A stretch of 64,000 nucleotides of DNA. Source: Haemaphysalis longicornis. Lineage: Eukaryota > Arthropoda > Arachnida > Ixodida > Ixodidae. The notes below the pieces were generated by a model. The model made no database searches. It had not been told where the DNA came from and saw only the letters and a list, made by a program, of their open reading frames with translations. The stretch lies in NCBI GenBank assembly GCA_013339765.2, contig CM023454.1:59845860-59909859 (forward strand), written 5' to 3'. Of the stretch, positions 46,506 to 56,393 are shown in pieces (within the stretch, counting starts at the first letter, position 1; every line of letters starts with the position of its first letter). The position numbers and the translations under genes were made by a program.

Positions 46506-47480
46506 ATGGGTATTGAGTTGTTAACTTGCGCGGGAACTCAGCTCGGGCTCTCGGGTCAAGAGCTTACAGCATGGCTAGAGAGAGAAAGTGCTGAGCAGCG
46601 TGCCGCAAGGGCCGCCGAGAGGAAAGCTAGCTGAGAAACCGCTGAAAGGGCGAACGAAGCTCTCGAAAGAGCAAAAGGAGCCGCGAAAAGGGAGCAAGAA
46701 CAGCTACTTTTAAGAATCCGACTCCAAGCAGGCGGTGCAAACCCATCAAATGTCGCTCCGGGAAATGAAGCTCTTGCTGCCACAAATGCGATCAACCCGC
46801 AGAAATTGCTTCCTTCATTGCTTCCTGCCACCATTGCGATCAACCTTCAGAAATTGAAATTGTTTGACGAGAAGCGCGACGATTTGCACGCGTAGTTGCA
46901 ACAGTTTGAATTCGTAGCGACAGGGCGGCAATGGCCGCAGGACAAATGGTACCTTGCAGTAAACATGTGATTAAGTGGAAAGGCTCTTAGCATCATTGGC
47001 TGAATGACCGCAGAAGACTCTCTTGACAACCCAAAGTAAAAATGGCGTTGCTTGAGCGTTTCTGGTTTGCGGTCCAATGCTAACAGAAAAAATTCATGAA
47101 AGCGCGGGCGGAGGATGGTGAAACAGAAAAACAGGCTGCAGCGAGACCCACCGGTTATTTTGACCATTGGATGGAGATGGCGGACATTCAGAAAACGTTC
47201 GAGGCTCTTCGTGATCATTTATTCCGGAAACAATTCATCCGCTGCTGCCATTTTAAACTCGTGCGTTTTTTTTTTAAAGAATGGGAGTGGAAAACGCTGA
47301 ACGACCTAGCCGATGCGTCGGATCGTCTCCTAGAAGCGCAAAACCTGTTGCACCCCTGGAAGGTCTCCGATGACTCCCGCGATACAACTAAAGTCGCGGC
47401 ATACGCCAAAAAAAGCGCCACCCAAATGTTCTTTGTGCAAACGCACAGAACACCGGGCCCAAAAGTGCCGTAACTCCATG
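46506..47480 (+). pseudogene. Gmr1-like element gag
   Basis: MGIELLTCAGTQLGLSGQEL opens the frame, followed by an alpha-helical, Glu/Arg/Ala-rich segment (LERESAEQRAARAAERK) with one stop. KLKLFDEKRDDLHA and ATGRQWPQDKWYLAV start the capsid domain; several stops follow. In another frame ADIQKTFEALRDHLF and LNDLADASDRLLEAQNL are the SCAN-like C-terminal capsid part. At least four stops and two frame changes. Confidence 0.75.
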
Positions 47481-48179
47481 AAAGCACGGGCACAAGGCGC
47501 TGTGGTCGCCCTGGTCATAAAACCTAAAACTGCTCGAATCGGCAAGTGGAAAAGAGAGCTGGTTGCTGCTTGTGCTATCACTGAGCACTGGAAAGCGGCA
47601 CAGCAGTGCACCGAACTTGCTGATGTTAAACGCGACGTGTCAGCTAGTGACAAGTGTCATCGTGGCATCGGTGAGACACAGTCTGCCTTCCTAGTGAAAG
47701 GAATGCCGTCGGTTGAAGGCCGAGTACTCGGAAATCCTGTCACCGTTCTTCGAGACATTGGCGGTGACACCGTCATCGTCCCACCTGACTTTGTCGACGA
47801 GATCAACCTGACGGTAAAAACCACATGGGTACTTCTCCTCGATGAAACAGTCAAGCGACTCCCAGAGGCAAACATCTATGTCCAAACCCCCTACTTTGTG
47901 GGCGAGATTACTGCTGCTTGTAGAGATCAGCTAATTTACCACCTCGTGCTCGCGTACAAACAAGGCGTAAGGAAGCCTCACATGCCAGGTCCTGATTGGA
48001 ACCACAAAGCCGAAGATGCCACCAGCCCACCACTGGCCACAACAGCCACAATGCTACCCGAAGAAGTTCAGTGTCGGCTGTTGCCAAGACCGGATCAGGC
48101 CCCGCTTACACCTTTACCGGTACCGAACATCATCTGCGCAGAAAGGACAAAATATGAGTTGGTTGAAAAGCAACGGTGA
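47370..48179 (+). pseudogene. Gmr1-like element nucleocapsid and protease
   Basis: An open frame of 269 codons. CSLCKRTEHRAQKC is an intact CX2CX4HX4C knuckle. PVTVLRDIGGDTVIVPPDFV (about 47739) is the retropepsin active-site segment with DIG in place of DTG. RLPEANIYVQTPYFVGEITA and later residues complete the protease fold. The frame ends in TGA at 48179, before integrase. The catalytic Asp is present but the Thr that supports it is replaced by Ile. Confidence 0.8.
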
Positions 48180-48219
48180 GACCCGACCCTCCGCCGCTCC
48201 TTCCGGAAGTTAGGAAAAG

Positions 48220-49400
48220 ATTTTGCATCGGGTAAAGGACAGAATTACTCGTTCTTTGAGTCCAATAACTGCCGTTACCGGGATTACCACCTTGCCACGG
48301 AAAGATATTTAAAGCAAGTTGTCGTTCCTAAGAAACTGAGGGAACCCGTCCTCAGAGTGGCACATGCCAGTATCACGGCGGGCAACCAGGGCATGAGAAG
48401 AACGACCAATCGTATCCTGCAAGAGGTTTACTGCTCTGACAGACATCGAAATGTAAAACGCTTCGTTAAATCCTGCGACCGGTATCAATGAACAACGCCT
48501 AAGATAAAAGTAGGTGTTGCGCCCTTGGTCAGCACACCGTTAATCCGAACGCTGATTGAACGGTTGCTGTAAATTTAGTTGGTTCATTCTGCCCCAAGTA
48601 GCAGAACGTAAACCGATACGTGCTGATGCTGATCTATTTAGGGACCCGATACTCGGACGCCGTAGATCTCCCAGTGATTGATTCAGCACATGTCGCAGAG
48701 GTTCTCATTGAAATGTTCGCTCGCATCGGTATCCCCAAGGAGATCGTTACGGATGAAGGAGCGAGCTTCACCTCATAGTTGATGCGAGAAAGCCGCCTCC
48801 TCCCAATAAAGCTCCTGCGTGCTTGTTCTTATCATGCCATGGCGAGCGGGCTGGTTGAAAAGTTTCTGGTTCATTGCACTCTGGTTCAGTGCACTTTGAA
48901 AACACTGCTAAAAAGAATTTGCCATGAGAATTCTACGTCTTGGGACCGTACCTTCGCGCCACTTGTTTTTGCATTTAGGGAAGTGCCCCATGCCAGCCTG
49001 GGCTTCTCCCCTTTCGACCTCATCTACAGACGACATGTGCGAGGGCATTGACTGCACCCAAGAAGCTGTAAACGAATGATGACATTGATGTCAGGTTCGG
49101 ATTACTTTTGGATACCTCGTCGATCTAAGAGACCGACTGGAGTAGACGAGAAATTGCCCATGGGCAACCTGGAAAAGTTAGAGAAAACAAAAGGGCTACT
49201 ATGATTGGAATAGTCGCCCGAGGAAGCTTTCGGTTGGAAACAAGGTTCTTATCTTTCTTGCAACTAATTCAAGCAAAATGCTGATGTAGTGGAAAAGGCC
49301 ATTCAAGATTACCGCGAAGAAAAATGATGTGAACTACGAGATCGCCTGGGTGCAAAAGAGAAGGTTTTTTACGTAAACTTGTTGAAAATGTAAGAAGAAA
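48220..49400 (+). pseudogene. Gmr1-like element integrase (upstream of RT)
   Basis: REPVLRVAHASITAGNQGMR (the second zinc-binding His has become Asn) and FVKSCDRYQ (the last Cys has become Tyr) are the HHCC domain. The core has LMLIYLGTRYSDAVDLPVID, ARIGIPKEIVTDEGASFTS (second catalytic Asp, DEG for DQG) and MASGLVEKFLVHC (Glu). The first catalytic Asp segment is decayed (VNLVGSF). FAPLVFAFREVPHASLGFSP and the FDLIYRRHVRG segment end the core; decayed GPY/F-like sequence follows at 49.13-49.33 kb. Frames change at least four times. Confidence 0.8.
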
Positions 49401-49499
49401 GGACTTCCTCACCATCGACGCAAGCATCAGTTGCCGCTACAATTGGCGACGTCCCGGCTATCACAGACAATCTCGACGACCCACCATCGACCGACAGCT

Positions 49500-50150
49500 T
49501 TCCCATACTTCCGCTTCGTCAGACGCAAACTTGCGGAGATATGAAGGTCTCACCTGAACTGTATGCTCAGCAGAGGGCTCAGTTCCTGTAAATAATCCAA
49601 GTGTATGAACCGGAAAAACAGACGTTGTACAGTTCCAATTGAACTTAAGGAGAGACAAGCCTGTACACGTTTCTCAATATCCGCTACCACTCCCACTTTA
49701 TGACATAATTGAAAAAGAAGCTGGAGACATGTTAGGGATGGGAATGATTGAAAACTCGCAGTCTCCTTACAATGCTCCATTGGTGGCTATAGTGAAACCT
49801 GACGGCACCACCGGCTCTGCATTAATTTTAGAGAGCGTAACAAATTTCTTGCCTCCGATTGCTATCCCATTTTATGCATAGACGTGCTACGTGCCTCGCA
49901 GGGAAGAAGAAATTCTTTTCAAAGATCGACTTTACGAAAGGCTTTTGGCAAGTGTCCATGACTGGTGACAGCCGCGAGAAGTCTGCGTTTTCGAGCTTGT
50001 CGAGGTTGTACCATTTCTGGCATATGCCGTTTGGTATAAAGACCGACCCAACCGTCTTGCACATCTAATGCGAGCTGTGCTAGGTAAGTTGAAAAACGTC
50101 CAGCACTGCGTCTATGACGTAATCGTGGCAACGAACACTTCGCAAGAACA
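49500..50150 (+). pseudogene. Gmr1-like element reverse transcriptase (downstream of integrase)
   Basis: VVQFQLNLRRDKPVHVSQYP and IIEKEAGDMLGMGMIENSQS start the RT, then SPYNAPLVAIVKPDGTTGSA corresponds to the SPY.SPVV.VKKKDG motif. FFSKIDFTKGFWQVSMTGDS (about 49915) has the first catalytic Asp. FWHMPFGIKTDPTVL is the MPFGL region. The YxDD box is decayed: the expected site near 50.11 kb reads CVYDVIVATN (YDV for Y.DD). It lies 3' of the integrase, which fixes the unusual gene order. Confidence 0.75.
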
Positions 50151-50399
50151 CTAAGATACATTGGCTCGAGAGTTTGAAAGAATAGAAAAATAGCGACCTC
50201 ACGATAGTCAAGCAAGCGCAAAATCGGAGAGCGGAATATTTTCTTTTTAGGACACCGCAATAGGGACTTCGAAGTGAAACCACTTCTGAAGACTTTGCAC
50301 AAGATCTTGACCTCTCAACGACCAAGAACGAAAAAAGCGGTAGTCTTTCTTGTGGATTAACCGGGTACTACCAGAAAGTCACTCCCAATCAAGCTGTTA

Positions 50400-51010
50400 G
50401 TACGAAGCCACTAACAAACTTGACCAAAAAGAGGCAAAACAACGCTGTATGCTGGCGCGAGCGAGAAGAACCAGCTTTCAACATTTTGAAGACTCATCTT
50501 GCGTCTGCACAAATTTTGAACGCTCCGGACATCACTAAGAAGAAGAAGAAAGAAAGTTTAATTTATTCTTTTCCTACAATACAATTTTACAATCTGGGCC
50601 TTTCATATTACGCACAGACCCTTCTTTTAACGCACAGCCGCTCCAAGCACGACCCTTGGAGCGGTCATCTTGCAAAGGGCATGCGAGGATGTCTTACACA
50701 CCACCGCGTACGCGAGCCGCAACCTGTTGCCGAAAGAAGAGCGCTACACAACCACTGAATGCGAGTGTTTTTCTTTGATATAAGCAATAAATAAATTTTA
50801 TATTTATGTACAACGAAGGCCTTTTATTATACAGTGTGACCACCAGCCCTTAAAGCCTTGTAATCCGCTAGACACGTTATTAGTAGAGTGTTGCGCTGGA
50901 ACTTGATACTTCAACGGTACTCTTTCTCTGTCGAGTTTATCACGGGCACCGAAAATGTAGGGGCTGACTATATGAGTAAAATAAAGAACACCAAGTCCCC
51001 TCTTGTATTT
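50400..51010 (+). pseudogene. Gmr1-like element RNase H, with an internal insertion
   Basis: NILKTHLASAQILNAPDIT ends where 130 foreign bases begin. After them TTAYASRNLLPKEERYTTTE, then CECFSLI and AINKFYIYVQRRPF continue the RNase H, and CDHQPLKPC and LILQRYSFSVEFITGTENVG finish it (the GxxNxxADxLSR motif as GTENVGADYMSK). The first RNase H Asp segment was removed or replaced by the insertion. Confidence 0.75.
50540..50675 (-). mobile_element. LINE 3'-end fragment inserted in RNase H
   Basis: Minus strand: a hairpin-like GACCGCTCCAAGGGTCGTGC segment, then AATAAATTAAACTTTCTTTC and a (CTT)n tail at 50540. A polyadenylation signal plus pyrimidine repeat tail is the pattern of the LINE ends at 4605-4637. 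Only about 135 bases are present, without coding sequence, so the family is uncertain. Confidence 0.45.
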
Positions 51011-51246
51011 TGTTGGGGGTTCTTCAGATTTGTTGTTGCACTAGTCATTATGGTTCTTCGCGTTCTTACGGTGTTTTTTGATGCCATTGTGCATGTATTT
51101 CGTGCTTTAATTGTCCTACTGAGACTGATCGTGCTACCGTGAAATGTGGACTTTATTGTGTTCCTCCAAAACTTCTCCACGTCTCCAAGTGACTCTTTTT
51201 TTGTAGAATAGCTGTTGCTTCCCAACAACTCTCGAGCCCGGGTTTG

Positions 51247-51944
51247 TGTAATGGGGTCCCAGTGAAGGGAAAGAAGAGGGACGAGGAGCGCGCGGATCAT
51301 GAATAAGAATTGGATCGGCAAGGTTAAGGGACGCATTCGAGCGCTGCGCGAGTGAGCGCGGCCCAGTGATCGCTTGGAGCTAAAATCTATGGTCTTAACC
51401 GCTGCTGTCACCGGAAAGGCGTCAGCCGCTGAGCCCAGTTACTGACGTCTGTCTGCTGGCCTGTGCCTGGATCTCATGACACGCTGGGCCAGAGTGCGTG
51501 GTTCGGTAAAACACGAGCTCACGCCCACCGCTGCGCTATCGGGCCGTCAACCACTGTGCATGCTCTTTGACGTCCGGCCGCTGTGCTATGTCCGGACCCG
51601 ACGTGGACTGAGACTCCTCGGCGACCCAGTCGCGCCGTAGTACGGCGACCCATCCCACATGCTCAGTGAGAACACCTCGCGGGACTGCTGTGCCGACTGA
51701 ACTAGTGTCACGGGACCAGTGAACACTATGTAGCATGTTTCCTCTCTTGCTCTCTATGGCGAACAGTTTTTTTTAAATGTTACTGTGTGTTACGCTCTTT
51801 CCTTTAGTATAGTTTCCGCCTTGTGTTTCAGCTACTCCCTCTTAACTTCTTCTCTCACCTTTCATGCATAAAGCTATCCCTACTTGCTCACGTATTATTT
51901 ACCGACTGGTTACTTTCTAACTGGTCCTAGCCCTACTCATTACA
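51247..51944 (+). repeat. 3' LTR of the Gmr1-like element
   Basis: 698 bp with TG...CA ends (TGTAATGGGGTCCC ... CTCATTACA). Matches the two 5' LTR pieces along its length. Confidence 0.85.
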
Positions 51945-51979
51945 ACTATCTTCTAGCAGACAGCAAGAAACAAACTCAG

Positions 51980-53100
51980 CTCACCCTATTGTCACCCTCG
52001 TTGAAGGGAGCGGCAGCCTGTCCGCGTTTCAGGGTTCGTCGAGGCGATTGAAGGCATTGAGCAAGTAAACGTGAACTATCGCGGTGCCACAATGGCGGCT
52101 GTCGGAACTTGGGCAAACCGGGGTGACGTGATAGTTTAGCGGACAGGTCGCCTCGAGAACCTTGTACGAAGGAAGCAAATGGTGGACGGTCTTCTCGCAG
52201 AGGCCCGAAACACGAACCGGCGTCCATACCAAGACTTAGTCACCGAGTGGTAATTGGGCGGACCGATGCACAGTGTCATGGCGTTGCTTTTGATACTCTT
52301 GGTTGGCTTCAGGCCCAGGGCAAGTTGGCGACGGTAATCAATCCGATCAACAAATTGTTCAGCAGGCGTCACAGAAAGTGACGCGGTAGCGGCGAAGAAG
52401 CAGGTGTCCAGAGTGTGCGAAGGGTGACGGCCGTATGCGAGGTAGTATGGCAAGTATAATCTTGTGCTCTTAATTGTGGTATTATAGGTATACCCAACAG
52501 GAGGTAAGATGGCTTCGCGGTTGCGGTGATCAGGTCGAATATATATACAGATCATTACAGAAAGAATTCGATGGAAGTGTTCTGTGAGCCATTTGTTTTT
52601 GAATGATAGCTGAACGTCATCTTCTGACACACGATGAAAGCTCAAAGCAAGTCGGCGAGAATTTCAGACAGAAATGTCTTGCCTCGATTGCTTATGAAAA
52701 GGCGGGGCGGTACATGGCGTAGCAAAATATTGTTTATGTGAGCGACCTTGGTTGTGCTAGCTGAAGGAAGTGCAGTGGTTTCAGCATAGCGAGTCCGGTG
52801 ATTGCATGCCGCTGTCATAGGCAAGCGACCCTAAAGGTCAATACCGAGAACTTCAAACCGGCTTGCTAGACACGGACGAAGGTGGAGTAGACCGACAGGG
52901 GGCGATGTAGAGGGTTTCCGGTGCTGACAAGGCGCTCAAGAAGCGACGTATTTGGCGACAGTTTAGAAAGCCCTGGTCAAAAGAAGCGCCCTCGGCCACA
53001 GTCTTAGGTTTTCAGGAATCCGAGGTGGCCTGCAGTGTGGTTATCCTGCAAAGCTTCTAAATACGTGGACGGACGGAACGGGGCAAAAACCGGAACCCAT
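51980..53100 (-). pseudogene. gypsy C integrase
   Basis: NHRTRYAETTALPSASTTKV, AHINNILLRHVPPRLFISNR (second catalytic Asp changed to Asn) and GKTFLSEILADLL belong to the core. YTYNTTIKSTRLYLPYYLAY and GRHPSHTLDT end it, and LVWTPVRVSGLCEKTVHHLL plus LNYHVTPVCP form the decayed GPY/F-type tail. The HHCC part (53.1-52.9 kb) is barely readable. Confidence 0.75.
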
Positions 53101-53199
53101 CTAGCGCCTTTGTGTGGTGGTCGATGCGGTACTGTGCGCCGTGCAGATACGGGAACTGGCACAGCTTACGCCGTCGGGGGCTATTCGGTGGTCGTGTGG

Positions 53200-53790
53200 A
53201 GCCGGTGAGCTAATCAATTATTGTCCGACAATAAATGTTTGCGCGTTGACGGGCAACCAAGTCAGAGTATCGTTGCTGGGAATATTGATAGGTGCAATTG
53301 GCAAATTTGGAAAATTGGAATGTCGGGCGATGTCATGTGAAGAGTTTACCAGCGGACACTGGGAAAGCGCGTCCGCGTTCAGAAGCTTGTGACCACACTT
53401 ATAGATCACCGTGAAGTCATATTCGTCAAGCGGTGAATCCAGCGCCTAAGTCGTCTTGACCGGTTTTTTTAAGAAGACAGCCAACACAAGGTTTGGTGAC
53501 CTGTAACGATTGTTAAATGCCTACGTAAAGATACGTCCGGAACTTTTGTACAAACCCTACAACAGCCAGACGTTCTTGCTCTATCAAGGGGAATTCTTTT
53601 CTGCGGACGTCAGAGAGCGACTTGACTATGCAAAAGCTCGTTCACGACGAGGGGTCATGGCGTAGCAGCAACACAGCACCAATTCTATGCCCGCTCGCAT
53701 CAGCATGAAGAAGGTCTTGCTGAGTGTCACCACAATGGCGAAGTACTGGCCCGGAAGATAGTGGTTGCTTTAGGTTTTTTTATACAGCAA
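53200..53790 (-). pseudogene. gypsy C RNase H
   Basis: LLHADASGHRIGAVLLL (about 53715) holds the first catalytic Asp. RRKEFPLIEQERLAVVGFVQ and KFRTYLYVG follow, and VIYKCGHKLLNADALSQCPL (about 53410-53350) is the YKxGxxHxxADALSR segment. Frames change twice. It ends abruptly at 53.79 kb. Confidence 0.75.
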
Positions 53791-54199
53791 CGGCTCTTAT
53801 TTTTTTCGCTTTATACTTTTGTTTATTGTTTGTTGTTTAAACGTAGCACTGGAGGAGGTCCAGAATTTCGAGAGAACTGTGCGGGGGCCCTCCCATGAAG
53901 ATATAAAACATTGTTGCATTTGAGAGCAGCGACAAATATACGTTACTGAATAAAGTAACCCGATTTGTAAAAAAATACTCCAAAAACAAATTAGTTTGGA
54001 CATTGTACAAGTATAATATATGTCACAAAATTTTGAACAATACCGTCATCAGCCTACCTAGTGAATAAGTCAACTCAAACCTGAGACAAAGAAGCTGTGT
54101 AGAAAGAAGCATAATGAAGCAATGACGAATCACTCAGAAACTTACAAATGTAATGATATTGGAGGAATCCTGTTATGTTATCTATGAGTCTGTATAAGA
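53791..54199. other. unassigned AT-rich DNA
   Basis: A TTTGTTTATTGTTTGTTGTTT stretch and no recognised domain. It may contain the tail of another LINE. Confidence 0.4.
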
Positions 54200-54950
54200 G
54201 TGTAAGGAATAAACGTTTCTGCGTTTTTAGAGCCGCCCCTTTCCATAGGGTCGATTTCCCGTGCAAGCCGCGTATGACTAAAGCCAAAGTAATGATCAAT
54301 AACATCGGGACAGCGCAGCAGTTTGGGATTGGAGGAGGTAGTGGAAGGGGTAAGCGAATAAATCTACTTAAGCCAAGTTGTGACCCCTGATCCCATCCGT
54401 GAGGAAGAGATAATTAGAAGGATCAGAATGGGGTGGAGTTCATACGGCAGACATTGTCAGTTAATGAATAGCAGCCTACCATTCTCGCTGAAGAAGACAG
54501 TGTTTGACAGGTGCATCTTACCGGTACTCACCTATAAGGCAGAAACTTGGATGCTAACTAGGAGTGTTCAACTTAAATTGAGGACGGAAAAGTGGGCAAT
54601 GGAGCTCAAAATGACAGGTGTAACATTAAGGTACAAGATGAGAGCGGAGTGGGTGAGGGAGCGAACGGGTGTTAAGAACATATTAGTAGAGATTAAGAAG
54701 AAATGGACGTGGGCAGGGCATCCATTGCGAAGGCAAAATAACCGTTGTAATTAAGGGAAACAGAGTAGGTCCCTAGAGAAGGCAGGCGTTGCAGGAGGCA
54801 GCAGAAAGTTAGAAGGGCAGATGAGAGCAAGAAGTTTGACGGGGATAAATTGGTCACAGTTGGCACAGGACCGGGGTAATTGGAGATTATTGGGAAAGGT
54901 TTTTGCCCTGCAGTGGGCGCACATAGGCTTGTGGTGATGATAATGATGAA
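54200..54950 (+). pseudogene. RTE-type LINE ORF2 C-terminus and 3' end
   Basis: A 124-codon frame from 54380 reads IREEEIIRRIRMGWSSYGRH, LKKTVFDRCILPVLTYKAET, WMLTRSVQLKLRTEKWAMEL and WVRERTGVKNILVEIKKKWT. This is the thumb and C-terminal domain of RTE-clade LINEs (RI..GW..F.., PVLTYG.ETW, W..R.T......). After a frame change INWSQLAQDRGNWRLLGKVF ends the protein. TGATGATAATGATGAAATA at 54932-54950 is the triplet tail usual for RTE elements. RT core and endonuclease are missing. Confidence 0.8.
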
Positions 54951-55465
54951 ATATTGCTTCACCCTTCTAATTGACTCTGTTGACGTGCGAGATGATTTTA
55001 CGTGGTGAGGAAGGTGGCTGCATATTCAATTGCCCATAATGTAGGCCGTAAATTGACCATAGTTTGTTTTGGCTTTGGGTAGTAAAAAATTGTTATTTAC
55101 GGTACACCGCGTCTTATTGTAATTAGGCAGGACAGTGGCTGTTATGCTGTCAATAAACATTTCCCGGGGCACGATCTTAGTAAATCCCTGAGGCTACATT
55201 TTGCTAAAAAATATTTATCAAAGGCAAACTTTTAAGCTGTGAAAAATCGGGTTCGCGTGAGCCATGAAAGGCCTAAAAGTAATGATCCGCAACGCTTGGG
55301 TTTGTAAATGTTCCACATGCCCAAGATGAGTGGGGTATGTGTTAACCCTTGTAGACTTGCAGTATTGCAAATGGCTATGAATGAAAGCGTGATAAACAGA
55401 TCATGGTGCAACGCGGAAAATATAGAAGTGATTTATTATGTACCCTTAGATCAAATTCGATTTTT
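54951..55465. other. unassigned DNA
   Basis: No recognised domain. It may include more of the LINE fragment that starts near 55466. Confidence 0.4.
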
Positions 55466-55815
55466 CTATAGCAATTTAGTGCGCAAATTGAATTTTAGGT
55501 GTTGGTCCCTCAGCAAGACTAGGAACATCACATATGATGCGGGATGAATGGCATGGCTTTCTAGCAGCAACGGAGCTGTTACTTCAATTGTGGGCAGCTG
55601 CGAAGTCTGTTTCCTGCGCCACAGTGATAGCTTGCTTATATCATGGATAAACTGATCAACAATTGCGGTTGCCAATATATTGTAAGCAAAGATAGTTGTT
55701 TCATCGCCTTATAGCAAGCAGTTATGAAAACGTATATATTCCAGAAGGTCGTTTATATATATTGAATATAATATTGGGCCCACATTAGAACCCTGAGATA
55801 CACCTTTATTATTAC
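55466..55815 (-). pseudogene. LINE RT fragment, part cut off by gypsy A2 (downstream part)
   Basis: Minus strand: NNKGVSQGSNVGPILYSIYI (the GVPQGS motif), then NDLLEYIRFHNCLLYGDETT, where the catalytic ADD reads GDE. It begins exactly at the A2 LTR edge (55815) and continues the frame that ends at 61740 on the other side of A2. CR1/Jockey-like by motif, but too short to classify further. Confidence 0.7.
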
Positions 55816-56235
55816 TGCCGCGAATCATGCATTGGGTTTGTTTGTGTTTTGGTTTTACCGCCCGGCTGCGCCGGTCTGTGTTATCTCTGTGCCAAGGGAA
55901 GCGCGTGTTCTATTCTTTCTTTCTGTGCCGCATGTGTTATCTGTTCTGATAGGGAGAGCATTCCGATCTAACATGAACAGCCGGGAATAATCTTCTTGGA
56001 TTTACAAGGTTATCGATGCGAAACGACGGTTCGAGAACCACGCGTGCCGAAAGATAAAAAGCCGGCAGAACAGACACCGGGGTATTCGATTCTGTGACGT
56101 TCGCCGACGCACGTCACTTTGTTGACCGCTGTTTCGCCGCCTCTGTATTCTTTTGAGTTGTTAGGGGAGCACAAGTTCGCTACAATAAACTTGTTTCTTT
56201 TCCAAAACAACTGCGTCATCCCTGGCTTCGTGACA
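55816..56235 (+). repeat. 5' LTR of gypsy A2
   Basis: TGCCGCGAATCATGCATTGG to CTTCGTGACA. It contains AAAGATAAAAAGCCGGC (a TATA-like element near 56.06 kb) and AATAAA at about 56186, so a transcript would start in between or near them. Confidence 0.95.
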
Positions 56236-56237
56236 TC

Positions 56238-56253
56238 TGGTGGAGGTGCGGGG
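56238..56253 (+). other. primer-binding site of gypsy A2
   Basis: TGGTGGAGGTGCGGGG begins 2 bases after the LTR, complementary to a tRNA tail CCCCGCACCTCCACCA. tRNA not assigned. Confidence 0.7.
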
Positions 56254-56393
56254 TAGCAACCATCATACCCTCTACAACCTCTGAAAGCCGCCAAGCCAGT
56301 CCAACAAGAGCCAACCTCCGCCGGCCAGATTTACCACCCGAGTTCGGTCTGCTACCGGAGAAAGCGAAGAAGAAAGACGTCGCAACCAGCACC

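Larger units (their letters stand above)
44242..51944 (+). mobile_element. Gmr1-like Ty3/gypsy element (gag-PR-IN-RT-RH order)
   Basis: A 5' LTR (split by a LINE), gag with SCAN/capsid-like region, CCHC knuckle, protease, integrase, THEN RT, RNase H and 3' LTR, all on the plus strand. Integrase preceding RT is the copia arrangement, but the RT, connection and RNase H motifs are gypsy-type. This combination is known from Gmr1-like elements, first described in deuterostomes. Excluding the nested LINE the element is about 6.2 kb. It is heavily damaged. No target duplication: GGAAG on the left, ACTAT on the right. Confidence 0.8.
51960..53790 (-). mobile_element. Ty3/gypsy fragment C on the minus strand
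   Basis: RNase H (53.79-53.2 kb) and integrase with GPY/F region (53.1-51.98 kb) in gypsy order. No LTR is attached to either end. The right end is cut at 53.79 kb; the left end meets the terminus of the Gmr1-like 3' LTR at 51944, so that element may have inserted into C. Confidence 0.8.

Noticed and set aside
44242..51944. Ty1/copia element
   Set aside because: Only the domain order is copia-like. The CCHC gag, SCAN-like capsid, RT and RNase H motifs and integrase core read as gypsy type.
44235..51950. Target-site duplication for the Gmr1-like element
   Set aside because: GGAAG on the left and ACTAT on the right do not match.
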